29,814 nucleotides of DNA from JANQIV01 sp050117315 (GCA_050117315.1 JASFMY010000085.1:1-29814); one strand, 5' to 3'; positions 17,550 through 26,562 are shown, counted from the stretch's first letter. Notes: a model not told the origin generated them from the sequence alone. Numbers and translations are program-made.

Positions 17550-20348
17550 TTAAAAATAAAATGAGGCTCCTATTTCAATAAGCCGTGGAGCTGAATAATA
17601 ACTCGGATTTCTATAGTATTCGTCAAGTGAGTTTACAATACTCGGCGATCCGTCATTTCTTCTATTATATTCTTCTAATGTAAAATCAGCCGTACCACTA
17701 TCTGAATAAACTTGTAATTCATTTTGTATATCGAATAAGTTGTATATTCTTGTGAATAAGGTTAAACGCGTACTTTCTTTGAAAAAGAAATCGTAGTAAA
17801 ATTTAAGGTCCACGTTCAGTGTATAAGGCTTAAGTTGACTGTTGTTAAGCAACTTAGATATTGTCATTGATTGGCTTGGTGTGTAAGGCAGGCCGCTTCC
17901 GTATCTAAATAAAACACTGCCACCCCAATGATTATCAGAAGAATAATTAACGGAAACATTTAATGTATGCCCCTGGTCCCAATCAAGCGGGACAAGTTGA
18001 ACTTCCGGCTGTTCACCCGAAGCTAATTGATTTCTTGTTGCATCAGGATCGGAAGCATTTCCCTTTGCCGATTGAAGTGTGTAGTCAATTTTAGCAGACC
18101 AATTATTACTATATCTTTTATTTAATGTAAAAACAACGCCTTTAACAAACCCGAAATCACTATTTACATATTGACTATATTTACCAGCACCACCATAAAG
18201 ATAAATTTCGTCTGCTCGCGTACCGGTAAGATTTCTAATATCCCGAAAGTAAGCGGTTACATCAATAACTACATCATCGGTTAATGCCTGTTGCAAACCT
18301 ACCTCACCGCTAATTGTTTGCTCTGGCTTAAGATCAGGATTTCCAGCAATTCCCAAGTTGCCTGTACCAGATGTAAATTTATACTCGGGATTATAATAGA
18401 GAAGAGAATATTTTGGCGTTTGAAAAAAGTGCCCATATGAAAAGTGGAATACTCCCCGATCTGTAATCGGGAAGGAAAAACCTATTCGCGGGCTAAGTTG
18501 AGATTTTGCTGAAGCATCTTTGTACCAATAAGTACGTCTTTCTTCAATTGTCTTTTCTGTGTTTTCCGGTCTACGCGGACGATAAATATCAGGGTCCGTT
18601 GGATCAGCTAGTATCTTCCCAGCCGGTTCAAAGTAATCGAATCTTACACCAAGATTAATTATAAGATTCATCAATTCAATTTTATCTTGAATGTAAAATG
18701 AAAACTCAAAAGGATTGTGCTCAGATAGAGTTATGGAAAGATTTTCATCCGGGTCTTGTGCATCCGGCACTTTAGTTAAAACATACGGATTGCCGCTTAC
18801 ATCGGGCTCTTCAACTCCTTCTTCACCGGAATTATATACACCGTTCCCGTTTTTATCAATCCATTCCAGCAACTCAAATTCATTTACAGATAAATTATTC
18901 TGGCTGAATGACACGCCAAATTTTATCATGTGATTTTTGTGAATTTGTGAAGTGAAATCAAATTTAGCGCTGTAACTTGATACGTCCCTGTAAGAATGTT
19001 GAGCGTTTGTTCCCCCGGTATTAAAGCTAGGGGATTCTTGCGGCTCTTGAGAAAGTAAACTTGAATGGGTGTAGCGGAGGTCGTGAACATCTTCATAAAC
19101 ATAATGTTTATATTCTTTCTTAAAATACGATAGATCAACTTTGTAAAATGTAGATGAACTTAAAGTATGTGTAACGCTAAAAATATTCGTAAATGAATTT
19201 TCGAATCGATTTAGATCTCCGTATGGATTGTACGCAAACTCATGATTATAAAGTTTATACTCCTTTGTATTATACGTTAAACTATAGTTCAATTTAAAAT
19301 TGGGAATTGCAGTTAATGTTACCCGACCAATTCCATAAAACTTCTTACTCGAATTCATCGGGACAAGTTCACCGCTACCTGTTTGTTGAATATCATATTT
19401 TGATGAACCAACTGAATCCGGATTAACAATAGTTGTAATATCCCAAGGATTGTAAACATACTTGCCGTAATAATAACCGTCGTCATTATTGTATCTCCCG
19501 TTAAGATAAACAAACAGATTATTTTTAATTACCGGGAAACTTGAACTTCCTTCAAAATTATAAATGGAAAGCGGATCAATTTTATCTATTCCTCTAAAAA
19601 TGTTTGTTGCATTGCTTACATGATCACCAATGAAAGATGATACAAAACCCCGTACCTCGTTATTACCTTCTTTAGTAGCAATGTTTACAACACCTGAAAG
19701 TGCGTTACCGTATTCGGCATTAAAAGCGCCGCTTATAAACTGCATCTCTTGAACAGCGTTTGCATTTACTTCAACAACATTAGAGCCGTCATAAAAATCG
19801 GTTACCGGCACACCGTCAACCATATATAATACTTCACCGCCTCGTCCCCCGCGAACGCTTTCTTCTATTATGCCTGCTTGTAATTGCAGCACTTCAGAAA
19901 TTTCAGTGAGCGGCAGACTTGCGATTTCTTTATTGTCAATAATTGCTGTTGAAGCCGTTAAATCTTTGGTTACAATTGGTCTTTCGGCAACAACAATTAT
20001 CTCTTCGCCGAATTCATAACTTGACGGAGTCAATTCAAAATCAATGTTTGTGGTTAAGTTGATAGATATTTTTACATCTTTGAATGTCTGGCTACTATAA
20101 CCTACCGAAGAGGCTTTAATTTCATAAGTGCCGGGAGGAACATTTAATATTTGATAGTGCCCTTCAATATCGGTGGCAGCACCAAGATTAAGGTTTATAA
20201 TGATAATATTTATGAACGGCAGCGGCTCGTTTGTTTCCGAATCTCTTACTAATCCGGCTACTTTACCAGTTTGGGCTTGTAATGTTGCAGTTAGTAAAAA
20301 TAGAAGGAATAGAAATACCAGTTTCTTAATTTCGTATAAATTTATCAT
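17550..20348 (-). CDS. TonB-dependent outer-membrane receptor with carboxypeptidase-regulatory-like domain
   Basis: The 932-aa protein has a signal peptide (1-25) and an N-terminal carboxypeptidase-regulatory-like beta-sandwich (about 28-115, GKVAGLVRDSETNEPLPFIN). The plug domain spans about 130-225, with LPLTEISEVLQLQAGI, VLYMVDGVPV and FNAEYGNALSGVVNIATKEG. A 22-strand barrel ends in ASFYF. It would import an oligosaccharide across the outer membrane using TonB energy. The extra N-terminal domain is also found in SusC, but no SusD follows; the next gene encodes the aspartate-rich exported protein. At 932 aa it is slightly shorter than SusC. It lies second in the sigma-54-linked unit, 61 bp after the SGNH-like gene. 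Confidence 0.9.
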   Translation of the reverse strand: MINLYEIKKLVFLFLLFLLTATLQAQTGKVAGLVRDSETNEPLPFINIIIINLNLGAATDIEGHYQILNVPPGTYEIKASSVGYSSQTFKDVKISINLTTNIDFELTPSSYEFGEEIIVVAERPIVTKDLTASTAIIDNKEIASLPLTEISEVLQLQAGIIEESVRGGRGGEVLYMVDGVPVTDFYDGSNVVEVNANAVQEMQFISGAFNAEYGNALSGVVNIATKEGNNEVRGFVSSFIGDHVSNATNIFRGIDKIDPLSIYNFEGSSSFPVIKNNLFVYLNGRYNNDDGYYYGKYVYNPWDITTIVNPDSVGSSKYDIQQTGSGELVPMNSSKKFYGIGRVTLTAIPNFKLNYSLTYNTKEYKLYNHEFAYNPYGDLNRFENSFTNIFSVTHTLSSSTFYKVDLSYFKKEYKHYVYEDVHDLRYTHSSLLSQEPQESPSFNTGGTNAQHSYRDVSSYSAKFDFTSQIHKNHMIKFGVSFSQNNLSVNEFELLEWIDKNGNGVYNSGEEGVEEPDVSGNPYVLTKVPDAQDPDENLSITLSEHNPFEFSFYIQDKIELMNLIINLGVRFDYFEPAGKILADPTDPDIYRPRRPENTEKTIEERRTYWYKDASAKSQLSPRIGFSFPITDRGVFHFSYGHFFQTPKYSLLYYNPEYKFTSGTGNLGIAGNPDLKPEQTISGEVGLQQALTDDVVIDVTAYFRDIRNLTGTRADEIYLYGGAGKYSQYVNSDFGFVKGVVFTLNKRYSNNWSAKIDYTLQSAKGNASDPDATRNQLASGEQPEVQLVPLDWDQGHTLNVSVNYSSDNHWGGSVLFRYGSGLPYTPSQSMTISKLLNNSQLKPYTLNVDLKFYYDFFFKESTRLTLFTRIYNLFDIQNELQVYSDSGTADFTLEEYNRRNDGSPSIVNSLDEYYRNPSYYSAPRLIEIGASFYF

Positions 20349-20409
20349 ATTCTCACCTGAGTTTTACTTTGCAGCAACAGCATCACTTTTATTATTCGCT
20401 TGATATTAT

Positions 20410-21705
20410 TCATAAATTTTTATCACTCATTTTTTCTTTTGCATTGTGTAACCTGAATTCCGCCATAACTGAATCTTTAAACGAAACCGTAAGTCGCCTT
20501 CTAACAAATGAACCAATCGAATCAACTCTCGCTGCTTCAACATCTTTGTTCAAATTTTCTATAATTCTTTTTGTTATGGCCGTTGCGATTATATTTAACC
20601 CGGTATTGTTCGGATGTATATAGTCGAGAAATAATTTTGACGATGGAATATTATTTTCACAGTTCATTTCAAATAAAGAATCAATTCTCACTAAGGCGGA
20701 TTTCTTTATAATATCGTAAACAGATTTTATATCATCGGGTATTCTGAGTTTTACCACATCCAATTCTTTTGTTTTTGTGAATAATTCTTTTGCTTTTTCT
20801 ATATCACCGTCACGGTAAATAGCCATGCGAGCATTACTAAAAATTATATCTGCTTGAAATTCACTCTTGTCTTGTACTATACCGAGAGGAGGGAGTAATA
20901 AGTTATCGGTTAAAACAGGGAATAGAAGATTTATATTTTCTTTTTCACATGTTTTGATTATCTGAGTAATGTTATTTCGAAAGTTTTCAATTACGATATT
21001 ATAATCCAGATCATTATGTGTAACGATTTGTTTTGATAATAATGTAGGAAGGAGTCTTTCTAGGTCATCAATATTTCTATTGTAGATAATTTTTTTCTTA
21101 AGTCCTGTATAAATAAAAAATTGATTAAACACGTCAAGCAGACTGGAATTAAAACTTCCGACTCGTAATGTTAAATCTTCGTGTGTATAAAATTCATTAT
21201 GCCCCAAGAACAGAACTACCAAGTCGGGTTCATATTCTTTTATTTCTTGAACTAATTCGACAGCATGTGAGGAATTCAGTCCGGCAAAACTAACCGGGAT
21301 TAATTCAACTTGACCATGTAAAACAAAGTTTGTTAAAACTGATTCAACTTTTGTCGTTAAAGATTGATTTTCCGAGTAAGGCCAGCCGGAAACGAAAGCA
21401 TCGCCAATAACAAAAATTCTTTTTACATCATCATTCTTCGCGATGTTAAAATTTCTCGTAATGAAATACGGTTCGGTTTGCAAAGAATAAAAGCGTGAAC
21501 TTAGGGCAGCTTTATTAAAAACCATGTGCGCAGTGTTGTTCTCTTGAACTTTTATAAACCAATCGGGATTTGAATTATAAACAGTTGCAGTTATCTCAAG
21601 CAGCAACAAAGAAAAAACAAATGCCAAAAGTGACAATACAATTTTTTTTGTTGTGGATAAAAACTGAAAATGTTTTTTGATTCCTAAGTTGTTTTTTTCT
21701 GACAC
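20410..21705 (-). CDS. Membrane-anchored SGNH/GDSL-like protein with Ser-to-Ala in block I
   Basis: The 431-aa protein (GTG start) has one N-terminal membrane segment (about 21-41) and an SGNH fold outside the cytoplasm. Block I reads RIFVIGDAFVSGW, so the nucleophile of GDS is Ala103 (codon GCT). Block II (SFAGLNSS, about 139-146), block III (GHNE, 168-171) and the DYIHPN block V with its His are preserved. Family members are esterases or acyl/carbohydrate-acetyl hydrolases. This copy may be inactive or use another residue. It is the first gene after a sigma-54 promoter and upstream of the TonB receptor, which would suit a deacetylase-like or glycan-binding accessory role. No strong Shine-Dalgarno site precedes the GTG. 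Confidence 0.75.
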   Translation of the reverse strand: MSEKNNLGIKKHFQFLSTTKKIVLSLLAFVFSLLLLEITATVYNSNPDWFIKVQENNTAHMVFNKAALSSRFYSLQTEPYFITRNFNIAKNDDVKRIFVIGDAFVSGWPYSENQSLTTKVESVLTNFVLHGQVELIPVSFAGLNSSHAVELVQEIKEYEPDLVVLFLGHNEFYTHEDLTLRVGSFNSSLLDVFNQFFIYTGLKKKIIYNRNIDDLERLLPTLLSKQIVTHNDLDYNIVIENFRNNITQIIKTCEKENINLLFPVLTDNLLLPPLGIVQDKSEFQADIIFSNARMAIYRDGDIEKAKELFTKTKELDVVKLRIPDDIKSVYDIIKKSALVRIDSLFEMNCENNIPSSKLFLDYIHPNNTGLNIIATAITKRIIENLNKDVEAARVDSIGSFVRRRLTVSFKDSVMAEFRLHNAKEKMSDKNL

Positions 21706-21741
21706 TGCCGTACCATAACCATAACTGAATTATTTCTATAG

Positions 21742-21757
21742 AACAATTGATGTGCCA
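21742..21757 (-). promoter_or_regulatory. Sigma-54 (-24/-12) promoter
   Basis: On the minus strand TGGCAC (21757-21752), five bases, then TTGTT (21746-21742) fit TGGCAC-N5-TTGCW with only the -12 C replaced by T. Transcription should start near 21732, about 27 bases before the SGNH-like gene. The gene just upstream encodes a sigma-54 activator, so it is the obvious regulator. Confidence 0.7.
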
Positions 21758-21820
21758 CATGAATTTTCATTTTATTAACCAGTAATTCATTGACTTATTA
21801 GGTAAGCATGTCCCCTCTCG

Positions 21821-21856
21821 ATATCAAAATGATATAATCGCATATAAATTTGATAT
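21821..21856. promoter_or_regulatory. Two upstream activator-binding dyads, 21 bp apart
   Basis: ATATCA-AAA-TGATAT (21821-21835) is a perfect 6-bp dyad. ATATAA-ATT-TGATAT (21842-21856) is the same dyad with one change. Their centres are 21 bp (two helical turns) apart and about 95 and 116 bp upstream of the predicted start, the usual place for NtrC-type activator sites. They lie just after the response-regulator stop codon. Confidence 0.6.
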
Positions 21857-21877
21857 TGATTTTTCGATGAGTTTTAT

Positions 21878-23326
21878 TCAACGAAGATTTAATGTTTTAA
21901 CAAGTCTCGAAAAATTAGGTTGAGCAACGCCAAGTTTATCCGCCGCTTCGGTATCACTTTTAGAATATTCTCTAACGAATTGAATGTACTCTGATTTTGC
22001 AATTGTATCAAAATCCTTGAGTGGAATTATGCTTTCCCTATTAAACAATTTGGAAAGTTTATTTTCACGAACTTCGTCTGGCGCAATTAACGAAGTATTT
22101 TCTATAGAGGATTTAACTAAATCACCTGTTATTCTAATCGAATCAACAAACAATATTCGTTGAGAAAAACTTTTAAGCTCCCTAATATTACCGGGCCATT
22201 TATAGTTCATTAATCTTTCTGTTGCTTCATCGGTAAACACAGGGAGAGGACGGTTAAATGCATTGCTGTATATCGATAAGTAAAAATCTAATAACTCAGG
22301 TATGTCTTCTTTCTTATGCCTAAGTGACGGTATTTTTAATTGAATGATATTAAGTCGATAATACAAATCTTCTCTAAATCTCTTTTCTTTAACTTCTAAT
22401 TCTAAATCTTTATTTGTTGCGGCTATTACCCTAACATCAACTTTTTGAGAACCGGTTCTTCCGATTTTTTCAATCTCTCCATCTTGCAACACACGCAAAA
22501 GTTTCACCTGTGCTTTTAAAGGTAGTTCGGCAACTTCATCTAAAAATATTGTGCCTTTATCGGCAGTTTCAAACAGTCCTTTTTTCTCCTGGTATGCTCC
22601 CGTAAATGCTCCTTTTTTATACCCGAATAATTCACTCTCGATTAAATCAGCAGGTATACTGCCGCAATTAATTGCAACAAAATTGTCAAATCGTCTTAAA
22701 CTGTTGTAATGGATATTGTATGCAACCAACTCCTTACCCGTTCCAGATTCTCCGCGGATAAGAATATTAACATCATGCTTAGCATATTTATATATATCAC
22801 GAACTAGTTCCTTTGTCAGTGGTGAATTTCCGATTATTTTTTTCTCTTCCAACAAAGTATTTATCTTATCATTGATCTTCTTACTGTATTCCATACTCTT
22901 TTCTTGCAACACTTTTTTTTGATAAGCGTTATGTAAGCTTAACAAAAAATCTGTAGGTTGATAAATAAAGTCTTTAATGTGTGTTGGGTATTTTGTGCAG
23001 TACCAAAAAGCCCCGGTTTCAATAAGACGATTAGCAAATTCAAATTTGTTGTCATTTAAGGTAAGCTTGGTAATTACTAATATCTGTATACAAGGATTGA
23101 TTTCTTTTATCGCTTTTATTAAATCCTCTCCCATCAATCCCCCGGCAATTTGGAAATCCATTATTACGATATCAAATCTATCGGGTTCCCCTTTAATTAA
23201 TTGAATTGCGCTCTTTCCATCCGAAACAACGTTATCAATTTCAAAGGTTTCCTTTTGCAGATTTACGGTTTTTGTAACACGGCGAACATCAAATTCTTCA
23301 TCTTCAATAAGCAGCAATCTTATCAT
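21878..23326 (-). CDS. Sigma-54-dependent response regulator (NtrC family)
   Basis: The 482-aa cytoplasmic activator has three domains. The receiver (1-125) has acidic residues Glu8-Asp9-Glu10 and phospho-acceptor Asp57 in IVIMDFQ. The AAA+ domain (about 165-395) has Walker A GESGTGKE (192-199), the sigma-54-contacting GAFTGA loop (239-244) and Walker B GTIFLDEV (258-265). A Fis-type helix-turn-helix ends the protein (SDTEAADKLGVAQPNFSRL). All motifs needed to open a sigma-54 promoter are intact. The gene starts 21 bp after the histidine kinase, its likely phosphodonor. Two dyads and a -24/-12 promoter follow immediately downstream, so its target is probably the glycan operon. Confidence 0.93.
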   Translation of the reverse strand: MIRLLLIEDEEFDVRRVTKTVNLQKETFEIDNVVSDGKSAIQLIKGEPDRFDIVIMDFQIAGGLMGEDLIKAIKEINPCIQILVITKLTLNDNKFEFANRLIETGAFWYCTKYPTHIKDFIYQPTDFLLSLHNAYQKKVLQEKSMEYSKKINDKINTLLEEKKIIGNSPLTKELVRDIYKYAKHDVNILIRGESGTGKELVAYNIHYNSLRRFDNFVAINCGSIPADLIESELFGYKKGAFTGAYQEKKGLFETADKGTIFLDEVAELPLKAQVKLLRVLQDGEIEKIGRTGSQKVDVRVIAATNKDLELEVKEKRFREDLYYRLNIIQLKIPSLRHKKEDIPELLDFYLSIYSNAFNRPLPVFTDEATERLMNYKWPGNIRELKSFSQRILFVDSIRITGDLVKSSIENTSLIAPDEVRENKLSKLFNRESIIPLKDFDTIAKSEYIQFVREYSKSDTEAADKLGVAQPNFSRLVKTLNLR

Positions 23327-23347
23327 GATCTTATTTCTCGTTTATGA

Positions 23348-24811
23348 TTATATATGTATAGTCAATTTAGAAATACATCCCCCGTCAGAGACATTTTCAG
23401 TATCCAGAGTCCATCCCAAATATTTTGTTGATAAAATGTATGCGATATAGCAACCCAAACCATATTTTTGGTCAAGCGCATTTTTTGTTGATACATTTTC
23501 CAGATAAAGTTTTTTAATTCCATCCTCATTTCGTTCCAGCAGTTCTTCTTTTATTCCAGCACCATCATCTTGAATAGTTAAATAAATCTTTTTTTCTTCA
23601 ATATCATATTTGGTTGCTACGATTATATTAACATGCTTATCGGCATTATGTGCTATGCTGTTTTGAATCAATGGTTCAATAATTTCCCAAATAACAAACT
23701 CATTTACATTTATAATAGGCACACTATCATCATACAATTCATTGATTGTAAACATAGACGACTTTTTATAAATACGCATGAACATATTTTCAACAATAAA
23801 TCTGCAGACTTCATTCAGTTGGGTTTTAAAAATAGGATTGATTATGCTATGGAGCGGAGGGTCGTAATATTTCATGTCATAAATTACCCGTCCAATAAAA
23901 TTTGTATACTTATGTACCCTCGATTTTATTTCTTCAACATTTTTTTCACCTAAAATTTCGAGGTCACTGTTTATGAAACCGATTATTTTCTCCGCTTTAT
24001 GATAAGCATGATATATTCTTCTCGTAAAAGTATTTTCTTTTTCTCGCTCAATTTTTTCTTTTAAAAATTTTTCGTGTTCAACGTAGGCTAACTTTTGTGC
24101 TTTATCCCTTTGAGTTAAAGTGTATGAGAAAACAATGTATATTAAGACCAAACCGGTGAAGATAACTATTATATATGCTCTCGAAAAATCATTGTAAGTA
24201 GTTACAAATTCTTTTGAAAGAATTGAAAAGTTCGGTTTCACTTTCATGTACAAAGCGCCGATGAATTCACCGTCGGGCACAAAAGGAACAAAAACATGAA
24301 ATATTTTTTCGTCCTGTGTAATTATTTTTATTCTTTCGGTCTCAATCAAATCCACTTCAATTTCTTGAAAGAGCGAATCCGCATACCGGTAGCTATTAGA
24401 CTTAGTATTAAAACCAGAGTTTTCATATAACATATTATATAACTCTTCGCCGTCGTCAATTGGAATAAAGTTTCCATCACTATAAATGAACAAACAAATT
24501 TCGTCTGCATTTTTTTCCATAATATGCTGACTGAAAATTATATCGAGACTATTAATCACTTTGGATTTCTGTTCAGGAGTTACTTCTTTTTGATTCATCT
24601 GGGTTTCAACGAGTAACTCCAAGGAGGTTGATGTTAGGTTAGCCATCCTTTTAACTGAAAAATTTTGATACCAGTCTTGTGTATTTACTAAATAAGAATG
24701 GAATGCATTGTTCGAATAAACCGTTAAGATAATTTGGGATACAATTATCAAAACAAGCACAATCAGTAAATACCGAAAATTAACGTTTACGTTTTTTTTA
24801 TTTTTCAACAT
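23348..24811 (-). CDS. Membrane histidine kinase with extracytoplasmic sensor and atypical H-box
   Basis: The 487-aa protein has two membrane segments (about 14-33 and 212-230) that enclose a periplasmic sensor domain of about 175 residues, probably Cache-like. A coiled-coil linker leads to a kinase core. The ATP-binding part is complete, with N-box EPLIQNSIAHN (379-389), G1 box DDGAGI (415-420) and GLGCYIAYIL (451-460). The phospho-acceptor helix is unusual. IYHAYHKAEKIIGFI (267-281) offers His268 or His271, but neither is followed by the usual Glu or Asp. Its start overlaps the binding-protein stop by one base (TAATG), indicating translational coupling. It probably senses sugar through that protein and phosphorylates the sigma-54 regulator encoded 21 bp downstream. 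Confidence 0.88.
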   Translation of the reverse strand: MLKNKKNVNVNFRYLLIVLVLIIVSQIILTVYSNNAFHSYLVNTQDWYQNFSVKRMANLTSTSLELLVETQMNQKEVTPEQKSKVINSLDIIFSQHIMEKNADEICLFIYSDGNFIPIDDGEELYNMLYENSGFNTKSNSYRYADSLFQEIEVDLIETERIKIITQDEKIFHVFVPFVPDGEFIGALYMKVKPNFSILSKEFVTTYNDFSRAYIIVIFTGLVLIYIVFSYTLTQRDKAQKLAYVEHEKFLKEKIEREKENTFTRRIYHAYHKAEKIIGFINSDLEILGEKNVEEIKSRVHKYTNFIGRVIYDMKYYDPPLHSIINPIFKTQLNEVCRFIVENMFMRIYKKSSMFTINELYDDSVPIINVNEFVIWEIIEPLIQNSIAHNADKHVNIIVATKYDIEEKKIYLTIQDDGAGIKEELLERNEDGIKKLYLENVSTKNALDQKYGLGCYIAYILSTKYLGWTLDTENVSDGGCISKLTIHI

Positions 24812-26130
24812 TAGTTAAACGAAAATATTTCTTTTTCTATTTTATATTGAGCTACTTTTAAAGCGTCTTCTACGGACATTTTCTTTCCTAAAGCAAGATT
24901 TACGTACCTTGAGATAATTTCTGAAATCTTTGTATAGTTTTTAAGAGCCGGTCTATGAACACCATGCTTAAAGTATTCTTTATAAAATGCCAATTGAGGA
25001 TATTTCATAATATAAAGTGAGTCGGTATACATTTTTTCTATTGTAGGTAAAAAACTGCCTTCTTCAAGCATAATAAGCTGTGCTTCTTCCGACAAACAAT
25101 ATTTAATAAATTCAATTGCCTCTTCTTTATGTTTCGAAAATTTTGAAACCATTAAATTCCAACCACCGAATGTTGCTGCAATTTTACCATCTTGGAAATG
25201 AGGCAAATATGTCTTTCCTATATTTTTAACTTTATATTTTTCCAACGAGTCCGGTTCAAAATGCCAACCTAAATTAGGCCAACCTCTAAGGAATAAAGCA
25301 TCTTCTTCTATAAACAAATCATAACTTCTATTTTCTTCGAAACCGGTAATTTTTTCAGGTGTAAGTCGGTATTTATGAATCATATCAACCAACAAATTAA
25401 GTGCTTTCTTTGCTTCGGGGGTATCTAATTGTAATTTTTTATTATCATAAAGTGTTACTCCTTGCGAGCCAAGCAGTTCAATAAAACTACAAACAAGTCC
25501 CTCATAAGCTTTCCCTTGAAAAACATAATAGGGTTTTTCTGTATTCTTCAGTTTTGTTCCTATTTCAATAAACTTTTCCCATGTAATGGAATTATTTTTA
25601 ATATCATCAATATCTTTTTGATTAAGATATTTTTCAAGAAGATCTTCGCGGTAATACATTAGCGCAATGTCAACAAAGGTAGGAACTGCAACAAGATGTT
25701 TATCACTGATACAAGCCTCTAAACCATAACTAAGCAACTGTTTACGTTCTTGATACGAGATATGATTTTCCAAAGGCTCACACCATTTGGAAAAGCGTGA
25801 AACCCATATTTGGTCTATTGAGAAAACGTCTATCTTATCACTTTCGCTTCTTAAAAATCTTGCAAATAATTCTTTACGTTCATTAGTCGCAAATTTTTCG
25901 AAGCTAAGGTTAACCGACTTTACCAAAATTTCACCTTTGTGCAGCGAGTTAAATCTATCAATCATTCTGTGATGAGCTTCCGATATGTGTCCGGCGAGAA
26001 AAATCTCTGTTGTAGTCGGTATGTCTTCGGCAAAATCTACTTTTTGATAAATCAGCAAAAAGATTATTGCCGCAGTAAGGATTAAAATTCCACCAATGTA
26101 GTAGGAAATATTTGCAGATTTTTTATTCAT
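24811..26130 (-). CDS. Membrane-anchored sugar-binding protein (extracellular solute-binding family 1), probable sensor subunit
   Basis: This 439-aa protein has the two-lobed fold of ABC sugar-binding proteins. Recognisable parts include DVFSIDQIWVSRFSKW (about 100-115), VAVPTFVDIALMYYREDLLE, ITWEKFIEIGTKL, a GGWNLMVSKFSKHKEEAIEFI block and a C-terminal helical part. The N-terminus (about 9-28) is a long hydrophobic helix without a lipobox Cys or a clear signal-peptidase site, so it should stay tethered to the inner membrane. No ABC permease or ATPase is nearby. Instead the next gene, overlapping by one base, is a histidine kinase. Similar binding-protein/kinase pairs are known, for example in LuxPQ- and ChvE-type systems. 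Sugar sensing rather than transport is therefore likely; the ligand is unknown. Confidence 0.85.
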   Translation of the reverse strand: MNKKSANISYYIGGILILTAAIIFLLIYQKVDFAEDIPTTTEIFLAGHISEAHHRMIDRFNSLHKGEILVKSVNLSFEKFATNERKELFARFLRSESDKIDVFSIDQIWVSRFSKWCEPLENHISYQERKQLLSYGLEACISDKHLVAVPTFVDIALMYYREDLLEKYLNQKDIDDIKNNSITWEKFIEIGTKLKNTEKPYYVFQGKAYEGLVCSFIELLGSQGVTLYDNKKLQLDTPEAKKALNLLVDMIHKYRLTPEKITGFEENRSYDLFIEEDALFLRGWPNLGWHFEPDSLEKYKVKNIGKTYLPHFQDGKIAATFGGWNLMVSKFSKHKEEAIEFIKYCLSEEAQLIMLEEGSFLPTIEKMYTDSLYIMKYPQLAFYKEYFKHGVHRPALKNYTKISEIISRYVNLALGKKMSVEDALKVAQYKIEKEIFSFN

Positions 26131-26480
26131 TTTGTCAAAACAATCTCAAACTTTAGGCCAAAAGAATTGCTTCCGGCATGTAGAGATAAATGATTATTCT
26201 ACTTTTCAAATTTACAATTAATTATGCCCTATATCTATTTACACATCTTTTATATTTTCTGAAAAATATAGATTGATTTTTACTTTTAAATAGAGTACTC
26301 CATCCGGGAATACTTTTTATGTATTGGGTGACTTATATGCTCAAGGTAGGCGCTAAACTGTTGTACATGCAACGGGTACCGCGGGTTGTGTATATGTTCC
26401 AATCACCTTTTCCCCAACTTGCCCCGTAAGGATTCATTTTGGAAAAGTTGGGGTTATTACTAAAAGAAATGAATATTGCA
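26131..26480. other. Intergenic region upstream of the sensor genes
   Basis: No gene is visible here. The sequence is AT-rich with an imperfect hairpin at 26412-26453 (CCCCAACTT and AAGTTGGGG around a 24-nt loop). The promoter of the sensor operon must lie near 26135-26250, but I cannot point to a convincing box. Confidence 0.4.
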
Positions 26481-26482
26481 CC

Positions 26483-26562
26483 TTAAGTTGACGCCTATGA
26501 GCGGAGCGGTATAGAATACTTTTTAAGTTGACCCCTATGCGATGAGCCGGGTGATGGCGGGC
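26483..26562. mobile_element. Two adjacent relics of IS right ends
   Basis: TTAAGTTGACGCCTATG (26483-26499) and TTAAGTTGACCCCTATGCGA (26523-26542, then GAGCCGGG and GGCGGGCA) match the right terminal repeat of the IS remnant at 28002-28048. No transposase lies between, so these are solo ends left by deletion or by successive insertions at one site. Confidence 0.6.

Noticed and set aside
26145..26160. Second sigma-54 promoter before the binding-protein gene
   Set aside because: TGGCCT-N5-TTGA keeps only the GG and part of the -12 element. The start would fall almost at the ATG, and no dyads lie upstream.
26340..26400. Integron attC-like site
   Set aside because: A small GTTG...CAAC hairpin is present, but there are no paired core sites and no cassette structure.
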